64,000 bases of DNA from Didymella arachidicola (taxonomy: Eukaryota; Ascomycota; Dothideomycetes; Pleosporales; Didymellaceae), in NCBI GenBank assembly GCA_016630955.3, contig CM049986.1:1736001-1800000 (forward strand), written 5' to 3'. The notes beneath the pieces are model-generated. The model made no database searches. It worked only from the letters and a program-made list of their open reading frames with translations, and had not been told where the DNA came from. Positions 33,076 to 43,835 of this stretch are shown here, in pieces; the stretch's first letter is position 1; each line of letters opens with the position of its first letter. The position numbers and the translations under genes were made by a program.

Positions 33076-34014
33076 TCAGGAGAAGCCGTAGTGTACTACG
33101 ACCTCCACGTCTTCAACAATGCATCGCCAGCCTGGCCACTGCAAGTGCGTCAGTTTTGTATCAAGGTTTCCGGATGAACATGGGCAAACCTTTGCTCTTG
33201 CCCATATGAGGAGCCGATCTCCATTCTTCAGCTCGTCCAAGAACCCATCTCCCATACCAGCGCCTTCGTTGCCCTCATAAGCGTAGTGTGTCCAGGTGAT
33301 GTCGTATGCTTCCGCGTGACCTTGCGTCGCAACACGATTGCCCTGCAAGTACCAAGCCAGATCACCCTCTCCGCCCTGAGGTCCTTGCTCAGCGAAGTCA
33401 GGGCGCCGAGCGAGCTGCCATCCCCGCGGAGTGATGTGCTGCTGAAATGAGCGTGGTGACTCAAAGACGCTTTCGAGCCAGCACGAGGGAGGTAGCCTGA
33501 TTCTGTGATCCTCAAGGCCACGTAAGATGGAGGCTTCGAGCCAGGAGGACGTGCTGAATGTGCCTCGAGTTGGCTCTGAGGTCCAACCTTGATCGCGACT
33601 CCGGATGTGAAAGTTTATGGCTTTAATTCTGATCTTCTCGCCGCCCTTGCGAAGTCCGTCTACTCTTGGGTCGTTGAATACGTCGGCATCGAAGCACAAG
33701 CCGGCTGCGCTCGAACGGAACATCGTTGCAGCCACGTTGACCGATTTGCCTTCTTGCATAGAGAACCTACATGTCGGCCAGTACTCGGCATCCTCGAGGA
33801 TCTTAAGCGCCAGCTCCATAGGCAGGCCGCACGCCTTCAATAAGACTCTCGCCTTGAGAACGTCTTCGTAGTCCAGCCGCCATGGCGGAGGGTCTCGTTG
33901 CGGCAGCCAGCTCTTCACCCAGGGCAATAAATGATGCTTGTAAATCCCATAGGCTCCAAAAAGGATGCAGATGAACGTCCCTAGGGTTTTAGCCGTGAGA
34001 AAATTTCCGAACAT
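33076..34014 (-). CDS. Hypothetical fungal protein with N-terminal membrane segment
   Basis: A single exon encodes 312 residues. Residues 7-27 (TAKTLGTFICILFGAYGIY) form a probable membrane helix, followed by a basic Trp-rich linker. The segment ELALKILEDAEYWP near residue 68 is characteristic of a family of ascomycete hypothetical proteins that begin their globular part this way. The remainder is soluble with many Trp and Arg residues (CWLESVFESPRSFQQHI, RGWQLARRPDF) and includes ITWTHYAYEGNEG near residue 243. The end (LQWPGWRCIVEDVEVVVHYG) is beta-strand rich. No catalytic motif is seen and the function is unknown. The frame is complete, with no sign of decay despite the mobile elements upstream. 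Confidence 0.75.
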   Translation of the reverse strand: MFGNFLTAKTLGTFICILFGAYGIYKHHLLPWVKSWLPQRDPPPWRLDYEDVLKARVLLKACGLPMELALKILEDAEYWPTCRFSMQEGKSVNVAATMFRSSAAGLCFDADVFNDPRVDGLRKGGEKIRIKAINFHIRSRDQGWTSEPTRGTFSTSSWLEASILRGLEDHRIRLPPSCWLESVFESPRSFQQHITPRGWQLARRPDFAEQGPQGGEGDLAWYLQGNRVATQGHAEAYDITWTHYAYEGNEGAGMGDGFLDELKNGDRLLIWARAKVCPCSSGNLDTKLTHLQWPGWRCIVEDVEVVVHYGFS

Positions 34015-34965
34015 ATGTTCGCGATGTTATCCGCTCGACGTCGTTGACAAGTTGGAGGTGAGCCTCGGGAGAACGAAGTTGGCGTGTTCGAATCAGGAGG
34101 CCAGGGATGGCCCCGCTAGGTACGGGTGACGCACCCTCCAACACCTCCGTTTGTCGTGTCATCAAATGACTGTGCATCTTGACATCAGAAGAGAATCTAG
34201 ACTGCACTACGGAAACCCCTGTCCTCCTTTCCGGAACTCACTTGCGTCTTGACATCGGTGCTCAAAGCAGTCGGCGATGCACGAAGGATGCCTGTACGGA
34301 GACCTTTGATGCTGATCCACACAGATCTTACTGACCGCACAAGCGTATTAGCGAAGGTAAGCGCTCTGTAGAGCAAGAAAAACTTATAGAAACCATTGTG
34401 GCAACCCTCGCAAGTCTTTCGTAGCATCCTGTCGGCAGTTGCTCTCCGGAACCTTCGACTGAAGATGCCTTTGTGTTTTATGAGTGACCAGCCAAACACT
34501 AGTAGATACCATCGAACACCAGTGCGTGCATCGCTCAGAAGCACACAAACAGGACCAGAAGCTCTCGCTTGTAGAATAGAGATGCTGCATACAGTAGGAA
34601 CTAGTACCTTTTGCGGCATCCAAAAGTAGCGGCACTACGGATCCAATAATGCAAACAGTGGGAATGTTCCCTTGTGTATGGATTCTAAGTAGTAAGGACT
34701 CATCGTAAGCATACCATCATCCAGGTCAAAAGCGCCTTTGTCAGTATTTTAATAAAGTATTATTTGCACAGAAATGGTAAGGCTAGCCAAGAGGAAGCAG
34801 CAGTCTTGAGCATCAACGTCTGCAGGATTCAGTGTGACATGCGCATTAGCATACTGTTTTTGTGCGCTACAGCGAGAAGTGAAAGAGCGGCATCGACACA
34901 GCCGCGTCGCATACATATAGCCTCTGGTCCTTCTCAAGACCTCCTACCCAACCGTACCGGCACAA
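34015..34965. other. Intergenic region
   Basis: 950 bp without a supported gene. A minus-strand frame at 34197-34619 (140 codons) has no recognisable features. The last 200 bases are the probable promoter of the first BTB gene. Confidence 0.4.
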
Positions 34966-35874
34966 ATGGCTCAACCACGCATGAACGCGCCAACTTGCGC
35001 GAAAGACATGCGTGTCGTTCATGACCAAACGTTCAGGTAAGTCTCAAAGCTTCACCTTGGGCAGTTGCATTGCTAATTCACTAACCTTAGCTATGTGGAC
35101 TCGCCTTCGATTCGCGTCACGGTCGGCGAGGGAACGGTAGCGAGAGACTTCTTCATTCACCAGGGTCTAGTTTGCCCTCGCAGCGACTTCTTCAACAGGT
35201 CCATGCATGGTAATTGGAAGGAGGCAGATGATCTGGCAGTTCCGTTTCCTGAGGATGATCCGGAGGTCTTCTCGATATATGCGAAGCTTCTTTATGTAAG
35301 TCGCCTTGGACTTGTTCTTCTAACTTCGCTAATGTTCGGTAGACTGGCAAGCTGCCTATCAAGGAGGCAATCTCGACTGATGACGCCACGAAGGTGGATG
35401 AATACTTATCGCTGAGCAAGCTATATGTGCAGGCTGAAAAGCTGGCGGGTCAAATCACAAAGGGCATTGTTCTCGCGACCATCTCTGCTCGCGCCGAAGA
35501 GGCGTCCCCCGATAAGTCACTGTTTCCCGGAAATCGACTCTATTCAGGTCATATACGAAGGCACGATTGAGGGCAGTCCAGCTCGTCATCTGCTTACACA
35601 GCTATACACCGATTTCGGTGACTTTACATTTTTGACTGCTGATGCAGATGTCGTGCCAAAAGACTTTCTCTACGACCTCTGGCTGAGCATGCTGCGAAGC
35701 CGCCCCCTTCTACGAGACTACGAGAAGTTGCGCGTGCAACACAAGAGTCTGGAAACCAATAATTTTAGGCCTGAGGGCGAGCTTAGAGCAGCGCGATCCG
35801 TCGGGGAAGCTCCAAGTACCCGCCCTTCGTCTTCACCGACACCAAGCTTTCCCTTCGGCTCACGACGACAATGA
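34966..35874 (+). pseudogene. BTB/POZ domain gene, paralogue A, with a frameshift
   Basis: Exons 34966-35036, 35091-35295 and 35343 onward form a BTB protein: SYVDSPSIRVTVGEG, FFIHQGLVCPRSDFFNRSMHG, WKEADDLAVPFPEDDPEVFS and YAKLLYTGKLPIKE are the usual fungal BTB motifs. In exon 3 the frame is lost at a run of five C (35506-35510). In the original frame the protein ends shortly after, near 35575. One base removed from the run would continue through CFPEIDSIQVIYEGT to a stop at 35872-35874. The region after the shift matches the C-terminal half of paralogue B in layout (acidic middle, then DFLYDLWLSML). Introns lie at the same positions and phases as in paralogue B. It is a recent pseudogene, or a homopolymer sequencing error in a real gene. 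Confidence 0.8.
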
Positions 35875-36369
35875 CCGGCGACTTTGCACTACAACTAGTC
35901 GCAACCCTTTCAACGCGACCTTTTCCCAGAACTCTCGAATATCGGGGGAAACGTCGCCCTCAGCTGGGCAACTGCAACTGTATGTGCCAGACTAGTTGCG
36001 TGTTGAAGCTCAGTTATCGATTGAGAGCATCTCAATGTCTCGAGGGGCCTTGGTTACTTTTGCCTGCCCTGTTTTGATGGTGTGATCTTGATTAGGGCCT
36101 GGACTAGAAGTTTCAATGACTGATATGACAAGATTGAATGCGGAGTATGCTCTTACAGCGCCAAATGGAACGATCCTTGCATCAAAAACGTCACTGACAC
36201 GCAATATGATGCAGAGCTGAGAGAAGGAAGTGCAGTATTAAGTGATCACCAAATAGATCTTCCTTACTGGTAGTTCTCATGCAAGTGAAGGTGAAGCAGA
36301 ACCGAGCTTGTAGTGCGAAGATGACTGATTCCTCCGCCCCGCCCATCCAGCACATCGACACCACACAAC
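35875..36369. other. Spacer between the two BTB paralogues
   Basis: About 500 bp with no gene seen. It contains the 3' flank of paralogue A and the promoter of paralogue B. Confidence 0.4.
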
Positions 36370-37316
36370 ATGTCCACCACCATCATAGGCAGAGAGCGCC
36401 GCGTGCCATTTGATGTGATATATGAGTGAGTTCTGATAGACTAAGGCAAATACACATTCTAACCATTACATCCAGTTTCATCGACTCACCGCATATACGC
36501 GTCATCGTTGGCAATGGCGAGCAAACCAAGCACTTCGTGTTTCATGAGGCCCTGATCACAAGAGTCAGCAGCTTCTTCGTGAAAGCCAAGACTGGGCACT
36601 GGAAAGAGTCTGAGCAACGCACCGTCTCACTCCCAGAGGATGACCCTGAGATTTTTTCACTGTATCTCAAGTTTCTCTATGTACGTAATTTTACATCGTT
36701 TTCGAACGCTTTACTGATATAGTCCAGACAGGAGCACTCCCTGTGAAAAGTGTGACCGATGATGACGACGACATTCGCCATCAGTATATCTGCCTCAGCA
36801 AACTCTACGTCCTCTCCGAGAAACTTCTTGATGACACCACGAAGAGCACTGTCCTCGACGCACTCTCTTCATGCGCACAAGAGACGAACTATGCTACGCT
36901 ACCGGATCACGAATCTGTCTGTACGCTTTACGGCGGCTCAGCTGAGTTCAGTCCCGTCCGAGTATGGCTCATCTACATATACACGATGCACGGCAGACCG
37001 AACAGTCTGGGATCAATGACTAGCAGCTACCCTGGCGAGTTCCTAGCTGATCTTGCTGTCAATATACTGTCCGAGCGCGTCAATCCCACCTGGGCAGTGT
37101 ACGTTTAGCTGTGTGGACTAAGCATGCACAGGCGGAAAAGCATCCTCTACGGTGGACAAGATTCGGGATCTCGAACTGGCAAAATATGAGCGCAACCGTC
37201 TCTGGCTTGACTGTGTGAGAAAGAAAGAGACGATTTACAACATGACTCTTGCAGCGGAAGAGTTTGAACAGAAGCTGGAACATGCAAAGCTTCAGTTAAT
37301 GTTCCGAACGAAGTGA
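36370..37316 (+). CDS. BTB/POZ domain protein, paralogue B
   Basis: Exons 36370-36425, 36476-36680, 36728-37096 and probably 37161-37316 encode 261 residues. The N-terminal BTB domain includes FIDSPHIRVIVGNGEQ, FVFHEALITRVSSFFVKA, WKESEQRTVSLPEDDPEIFS and LKFLYTGALPVKS. BTB domains mediate protein-protein contact and often serve as adaptors of cullin-3 ligases, but fungal single-BTB proteins like this are mostly unstudied. Intron 1 has the same position and phase as in paralogue A, and intron 2 has the same position, phase and length (47 nt). The last intron (64 nt, in phase) is less certain: unspliced, the protein would stop at 37108 after WAVYV. The last exon would add a charged coiled coil (LELAKYERNRLWLDCVRKKE) ending at 37316. 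Confidence 0.8.
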
Positions 37317-38290
37317 TGATCTGACCAGTCACCACCATTCTTCAAGAACAATCGCTGCTTCGGTTTATACAAAGAGACTACTGATTTCGAGACTCGAAGT
37401 AAGTGCAAAAGGAGCTGTCAGGGTGATAAGTTTGGGACATATGCATCTGATGTCCTCACCAGTCTAGCTATCTAGACTAGTCCACTCTTGCTATAACGAA
37501 ATCAGAAGAAGATTCAAACAACGTGCGCCGCACCAGTGTCACCACTTCACCACTTAACCAGTGACATGTCAACTAAAGCAGCTAGTGACCACCAAGTTAC
37601 CCCTCCTCGCCTCACATTCGCCCTGTCGTAATCGATACCAACACAGCTCATTCTGAGTGATTCGTGGACCAATCCCTACCAGTACCTCAAAAAATGACGT
37701 TGATCCGCGGGCCATACTAACATCCTCACTCTCAATGAAATTGAAAAGCGGCTAACGTGAATATGTCACAAGAGCTCATTTGTGTCTCTGCTTCCGACGG
37801 TGACGTTGCCTCGAGACAATCATCGACTTTCTCTGCACAGACGTAGCCACAGCAAGCTCAGAATTTCGTTGCCGTCGAGTCTTTAAGGTTTTGTGGATCT
37901 CAAGGAGCTCGGTCTGGGCAGCTCATCCTATTTAGCGAATTCGTATGCGTATAGCAAACCTTTTTCCTCGTATCAACTGGCTCCAGCAACTCAACTTATG
38001 GCGCGTTTGCCGACACTTGCGTAGACCTTTCGTTCATTATTCCCAATGATATTGAATATCTGTTCAAGAACCCAGGAGGCAGCTGCGGTAATGGCATGTC
38101 GTGCGCAGGTAAGGTTGTAGTCTCGGGCTGCGGAATAGACGAGGTGGGTAGTCAGAGGTGGGCGATGAGGGAACGAGAACGGAAACGAGACCATAAATAG
38201 TAGAAGAGCACTGGGAGGTTTTATTATCATCCTTGCAGGTTATTCATTGGTGAGGGCAACGTATGTGGTATGTCAAGCGGCGTCCACACC
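37317..38290. other. Intergenic region with a possible F-box remnant
   Basis: No intact gene. On the plus strand around 37810-37905 a short open stretch reads LETIIDFLCTDVATASSEFR and then FKVLWI, reminiscent of an F-box, but it has no start and stops appear soon after. The rest is featureless. Confidence 0.35.
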
Positions 38291-39992
38291 TTAATGCGCT
38301 TTTCGCCCACCTTCACCCCAAGCCATACCATAGCTCTTGACCCGGCTCCAATAGAACGGCCTGTCGTTCTTCAGCCCAAATTCACCCCAATCGTCAGTTA
38401 GGCGGTTGTAGCTCCAGTAGCCCCGCCAAGTAAGTTTATTGTTCTTAGTCTGGCGCCCAGCCGTGCTCAGGTTCAAGATCATCTTGTTGAAGTACTTGGG
38501 CGTCGCGCCTGCCGTCTCAATGATCAGCGTGCCTTCCTTCTCGCCATCTGCGACGCCCGGCACTTCAGGTCCGGTGAGACGCCAACGGCCCAGAAGTGCG
38601 TCTTTCATCGGTGCCGAGGGCAGGTTACCGTGGTTCTTGTGCATATGCTCGATGTAGAGGTAGGGTACGACATCGGCGGGTTCGGATGTTGTGAGGAGTG
38701 AGATGCAGGTGCCGTCGCGCAGGAAGCGGAGATAGCGGTAGTAGGTAACGATGTGAATCGGTGAACCCCATGTCAAACTCATTGTGCTGGCGGCACCAGC
38801 GCGCTGGTAGTTGACTGTGCTGATGTAGCAACCATTGAAACGTATGCGGGGCCGGCGATGGAATAGAGTACGGTAGGTGGGATAAGGTGATGGGACGAGC
38901 ATCTGAGTGATCTCCACAGAGGAAGGAGGGCTCGTAGTGACGGTATCGTCACTGTCAGAGCCATCGCCTAAGATGAAGCCACCTTCGTCGTCTCCGAATG
39001 GCTTGCCGTCAATCTGACAGGTGTAAGAGTAGTGCATAGCCGCAAAACCATACTCGTTGCCTAGAGATAATCGCTTCCAGACTTGGTCTTCGGTGTTGAC
39101 AAGATATGCCAGGCGTTTGCAGACCTGAGCGAGACGGACAAACGCCGCCAGATCTTGGACAGCAAGATGCTCCAGTATCTGCACGATGATCTCTTCAGGG
39201 ACGTTGGCTATAGGACATGGCGGACAAGGAGACAGATCTGTTGGTGGTGCCTCTCCTGTAATGGACAGGCTGGAGAAGTCGGCGAGCAGTGCCTGTAGCG
39301 AGGGCGAGAGATCGTGTAGGGAGTGGTGGGCGGTGTTCGGTACCGTTGCTGATGCATTCGAGGGATTCGGACCTTGTGGATTTGTTGACGCTGTCGAACC
39401 TGCAGCTGCAGCTGCAGCTGCGGTGGTGTGCTCCTGTGGTTGAGGCTTGGGTCTGTTTTTGAAGAATGAAGGCGGAAAGTGCTTGGCCTTGTACTTTTCA
39501 TGCACACCGTCGTCGAGCTACAGGTTGTCAGATCTCCTTCGTCCAGGTCGTGCGTGTTAATCCTACCTTGAAAGCTTTTCTGTACAATGCTACACTGTCA
39601 CCGAGGTTTCCTTGCGTTTCACGTTCAACAGCTTTCTCGTAGTGGTCTAGTGCAGTCTTGGGCTCATTGTTCGCAGAGGTAACAGCAGTTTGGGCGCTGG
39701 TTTCGTCCAGTCTTCGACCATGCTGCTTTTCGCCCAGATCTTGATGAACATATGGAGTAACTTCGTCTGTCTCTTCTACACTCCGTCGATGAGCATGGGA
39801 ATGGGATGCTGCGTCCGGCGCAGGTCCCTTGGGTGCGTGAGGCTTGCTGGCTGATGAACCTGCAGCCTTCGCTGGTGCTGTAGCCGGTGCAGGCACCTTG
39901 CCCTTAGCTCTAGCCAAGACTTCTTCCCTCCATCTCCGGCGGAACGATTCAAGTTCTGCCTCAGTGTTCGTAGTCTCGTTCTTGGTGTCCAT
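38291..39992 (-). CDS. HRT3: F-box protein of the Hrt3/Pof7 (FBXO9) family
   Basis: Two exons, 39567-39992 and 38291-39517, encode 550 residues; the 49-nt intron (GTAGGA to CTGTAG) joins ALYRKAFK to LDDGVHEKYK. The N-terminal part has the MIT/TPR-like helix pair of this family (ALDHYEKAVERETQGNLGDS). An alanine tract and disordered linker follow. The F-box (VPEEIIVQILEHLAVQDLAAF with VCKRLAYLV) lies near residue 240. The C-terminal Hrt3 domain contains RPRIRFNGCYISTVNYQR, YYRYLRFLRDGTCISLLTT and LLGRWRLTG. Such proteins are substrate receptors of SCF ubiquitin ligases. Length and domain order match the family. The presence of a GCT/GCA repeat encoding the alanine tract near 39410 is a likely length polymorphism. 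Confidence 0.92.
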
Positions 39993-40494
39993 GGTTGCAA
40001 TGTCCAGATGTGGCGTGCCGCTTCTAAGCGCACAATATTCCGATGTCGCTGGTCCCGCGTGCGGAAGAGTGGATATATACAATGCGGGGCTTCAAAGGGT
40101 CTAATGGGAAAACATATCTACAGAACGTGTTGTTGTGCGTCTACGCGGCGCTATGCGGTGAATCACTAATGCACTGAGGTTGACGGTCACGGCGATGACG
40201 AAGGCGAGCAGGCGCGCCACAGACGCGTCTCGATGCAGGCCTTTGATAAGCCCACGCCCGCCTGCCCCACTTTAGCTAGTCCGAAATGCAGTCCGATCGC
40301 AGTGACAGCCATTTTTTGAGCCGATGATGCTTCTAGCTCCACGGCCCATCGCCGCCCTTCTGCGCATCCGTCACCACTTACTTATTACTGCCTGCGGAGA
40401 ATGAACACGCCCGCCTTTGTGCGCCCTTGCGATCCTCACAGCACCCCTCGAATTGACTCGAGGTAACCCGGCCTTCCAGCAGACAGCTGCGACG
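39993..40494. promoter_or_regulatory. Divergent promoter region between Hrt3 and the carrier gene
   Basis: About 500 bp separate the two start codons, which face away from each other. The carrier side contains an upstream open reading frame at 40401-40466. No other motif was identified. Confidence 0.45.
40401..40466 (+). promoter_or_regulatory. Upstream open reading frame in the carrier leader
   Basis: ATG at 40401 opens 21 codons (beginning MNTPAFVRPCD) and ends in TAA at 40464-40466, 28 bases before the carrier start. It is out of frame with the main gene. If the transcript starts upstream, it could lower translation of the carrier. Confidence 0.45.
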
Positions 40495-41885
40495 ATGGCA
40501 ACGGCCACCCAGCGGGCCGAGGATGTGGACGTCATCCAGGGCGCCGACGAGGTGTCGCTCTCACAAAAGATGCTCTCGGCCGTATCTGGGAGCATCTTGA
40601 CATCGCTGCTTGGTAAGTGATTACCCTGTCTGCTCTCTGTCAGTTGCGCAGCGTCCTGCTGTGTCCAACACGGTGTTCGCCGCTGCCTGTCATGGACCCT
40701 TACTGACGTAGAACAGTCACGCCTCTCGATGTCGTCCGTGTCCGCCTGCAATCACAAGAAACACCAACAAAAACATCGTCATATACACCGCGCGGCTTCA
40801 ACGGCTCCGTGCTCACACAATTCCGCGACGTTCCCCCAAATATTGGCATATCAGCATGCTGCAGGGAGGTGTTCTGGATGAACAACAAGGCACCTTTCTG
40901 TGTCGCCGGGCCGACAATGGCTTCAATAAACCCTGCAGATCTGAACTGCGCCGTGGAAGAGGTGGAGCGGAGGACCATCAATAGTACTTGGGACGGCCTG
41001 CGGAAGATCGCCCAGAACGAAGGCCCGAGAACACTGTGGCGAGGATTGTCACCCACTCTGGCCATGGCAGTACCGGCGAACGTCATCTATTTTGCAGGCT
41101 ACGACTGGCTGCGCACAGCAGAAGCCTCGCCCTTCCGCAAGATCGTGTCAGATGCATATATTCCCTTGGTAGCAGGCGCAACCGCACGCACGCTGGCCGC
41201 CATCACCGTAAGCCCAATCGAGATGTTCAGGACCAGGATGCAGGCTGCAAGCCACACGGCGACCGCCGCAGGACACTTCCGCGAAACAATGGACGGCCTA
41301 AAAGAGATGGTGGGCTCACAAGGAATCTTGAGCCTCTGGCGCGGCCTCACGCTGACCTTGTGGCGTGACGTACCCTTCTCTGCTATCTACTGGTGGGGTT
41401 ACGAGGTCACGCGTAATTCTCTCACCGATGCACGAGGACGAGCGGAAGCAAGACATGACGGATTCGAGTTCCGCATGGGCCACGGCGAGGAGAAGATCCG
41501 GCGTCGCAGTCGCTCGAGGAGCCGCGAGAACCCAAGAGACACCATCATCGACAGCTTCCTTGCTGGCGCTGCCTCAGGCGGAGTTGCAGCTTTCGTCACC
41601 ACCCCTTTCGACGTCGGCAAGACACGACAGCAGGTTGCACGAACCGCGGGCAAAGCCGCCAAAGATGCCGCCGAGACCATTCGCCCAGAGGACCAGTCAA
41701 TGCCACGCTTCCTTATGCACATCTACAAGGAGCAGGGAATGTCCGGACTGTTCAGGGGATGGGCAGCCAGATCACTGAAGATTGCGCCCGCGTGTGCGAT
41801 CATGATCAGCTGCTACGAGCTGGGCAAGAAGGTCTTCAACGATGCGAACGAACGCAAGCATCTCGAACGAACTCTGAATCGATAG
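40495..41885 (+). CDS. MTM1: Mitochondrial carrier of the Mtm1/SLC25A39-40 family
   Basis: Two exons, 40495-40612 and 40717-41885, encode 428 residues; the 104-nt intron ends GAACAG. Three mitochondrial carrier repeats are marked by their signatures: TPLDVVRVRLQSQ (repeat 1, across the splice), SPIEMFRTRMQ (repeat 2) and TPFDVGKTRQQ (repeat 3). Matching segments LWRGLSPTLAMAVPANVIYF, LWRGLTLTLWRDVPFSAIYW and LFRGWAARSLKIAPACAIMI close each repeat. The long insertion after repeat 1's first helix, with cysteines (SACCREVFW, CVAGP), fits the Mtm1/SLC25A39 group. Yeast Mtm1 affects manganese loading of Sod2 and iron-sulfur metabolism, and the human relatives import glutathione. A second Arg/Ser-rich insertion (RRRSRSRSRENPRD) precedes repeat 3. 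It sits in the inner mitochondrial membrane. Confidence 0.92.
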
Positions 41886-42330
41886 GAGGACTTGTAAGGA
41901 TCCCTTTGCACATATCTTAGACTCGGCACATACTCCCTTTGGAGTACGGAGGTTGACTCAACTCATCTCGCGTTGCAAAAGCATGGTTCACGGCGTTATT
42001 GGCGAGTTGGGGCAATGAGCGGCCTACGACGAAAATGTATTGATACCAGCGCTTGTATATTCCGCGCATGTATTATAGCGACGAAAAGTTTCGCACATAA
42101 TTGATGCCAAAAATGATGTCTGAATTAGTTTTCTATGTTCTTACTTGAAACAGACACTTGATTATCATCTCACCTTGATTTTTAATTGAACTTGTGCTAG
42201 CGAGCAGATGTGCTGACCCGCAGAGCTTCACTGAATGTATTCCGCGCTAGTGAGTCGTCATTGGGGCGCGTCAACGCGTTGCGCCGACCAAGCTACCACA
42301 CCCTCTGGGCCCCGACCTCAATCAGTTACC
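41886..42330. other. Intergenic region
   Basis: Carrier 3' flank and ELYS-like promoter. An in-frame open stretch upstream of 42331 lacks conserved sequence. No feature seen. Confidence 0.4.
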
Positions 42331-43369
42331 ATGCTTGACGTTGAAGACTTTGACGCTGTCTTCCAGGGCTTCAACTACACCGATGGCCTGGTACAGCAAA
42401 TCCAAGAGTACCAGCACGCGCTCGGCGGCCAAACTTTCTTTGAACGCCTGCTAGACCTTCTGAAGATCAAGGGTAGGCACTCGTACAGCTCTGAAGCCAC
42501 TTTCACAAAACTCACCAACAGCAACAGGCCGCAAAGCCTACCCCCCCAAGACACCCCAACAGCTCCACGACCTCCACCAGGTCATCGTCTCGGCGGAAAC
42601 CACCCTACACAACAAGCACTGCCTAATCTTCTACCTCCTCAAAGACCTCTCCCCGCAACAGCACGAAGACGACGAGCTCGCCACCACATTCGCGCGCAGC
42701 GTGCACCTCGAAAAGCGCTTCTGGACCTTCATCGAGGGGCTCTGGGCCCTCGACCGCCTCCAGCTCGCCACCGCTGTCGAAAGCCTCACGCACCCGAGCA
42801 TCATCCCCACGTTCCCCGACGAGATTCTCAGAACGCTGCTCGAGGGGCGCGCGAGGCTTAACACGGTCAAGGTGCAGAGCGGGGAGCAGGATGAGGTGCT
42901 GCCGCTTGCGTATTACAATTGCGTCAAGCCGCCGCTGGAAAGCGAGCGGGTGCGGACGGAGTTTGCAAAGTATCTCGCGCGGCGGAATGTCGTGGAGGCG
43001 TATTATTGGATCCACACGCGTCCCGCACACGAGCAGAAGCCCCTCCTCGAGATTCTGGTAGAGCAGGCGCTGGACGGTCAAGATGGCAGCGACGCTGTGT
43101 ACGCCCGCCAGGACAAGGCGATGGAGCTAGTCAGCCTCCCGTTCCTCGACGACGAAGAGGCTTTTGTCGAGGATTTCCTGACGAGGGGGAGGGGGAGGAT
43201 GTTCCGCAATGCAGCGGATACGGTGTTGATGCGGAGGATTGCTACGGGGAGGCTTGGGGATGTGGGGAGGGAGAGGGATGCGGGGGAGGGTGGGGAGTGG
43301 GATGTGTTGAAGAAGGGGATTGAGAGGGGTGTTGGGCCGAGGGGGGAGGAGGGGAGGGTTGCGATTTGA
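42331..43369 (+). CDS. ELYS-like domain protein (nuclear pore assembly)
   Basis: Two exons, 42331-42472 and 42528-43369, encode 327 residues; the 55-nt intron (GTAGGC to CAACAG) is in phase 1 and restores KGRKAYPP. The protein is almost wholly helical. It starts MLDVEDFDAVFQGFNYTDGL and has the ELYS signature LLKDLSPQQHEDDELATTFA, then FWTFIEGLWALDRLQLATAVE and THPSIIPTFPDEILRTLL. This matches the fungal ELYS-like domain, related to the alpha-solenoid of vertebrate ELYS, which helps assemble the nuclear pore Y-complex. In fungi the domain often forms a separate small protein like this one. The last 60 residues are Gly/Arg/Glu-rich (GRLGDVGRERDAGEGGEWD) and probably disordered. Regulation is not visible. 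Confidence 0.88.
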
Positions 43370-43835
43370 GGGTTTGTGTGGTGGAGAGCATGGCACGGGT
43401 TGGTTTTGCATAGCGAGGGCGTTTTAAACTGAGGGATTTGATCTGCATGCCAGTGTGTCTTCTGTTTGACTCTTGCGGAGAGAGTGATGAGAGAGAGAGG
43501 AGGGGATGCTAATAGTGCGGACAGTGATGTGGATGGAAGAGAAGAGATGATTCTGAGTACGAAGGCTAGATGTGGATCTAGATGAGATGGGAGATGGACA
43601 CGGCGGGTGTGGGTTTGCGTGGGGGAGATGTGGGTTGTGAGACAGCGGTAGATGGGGGACGGCGTGGTGCGGGGATCTGAGATGATGTGGTGTGAGGAGG
43701 GATGGGAAGGAGATACATGTCAATGTTTACAATTTACATTCTTTGTACATGCGGAACTGGAGCGGGAAAAAATCCGAATGCTAGCTCTTGTCGAGCACTG
43801 TATTTCTACACAAAAACGGCACTCACTACACCCTC
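43370..43835. other. Convergent intergenic region, purine-rich
   Basis: The plus strand is strongly G/A-rich with GAGAGAGAGAGG and many GGGA runs. It holds the 3' flanks of the ELYS-like gene and of MIP. No gene. Confidence 0.45.

Noticed and set aside
34197..34619. 140-codon minus-strand frame between the hypothetical membrane protein and the BTB genes
   Set aside because: Basic, featureless composition with no family resemblance.
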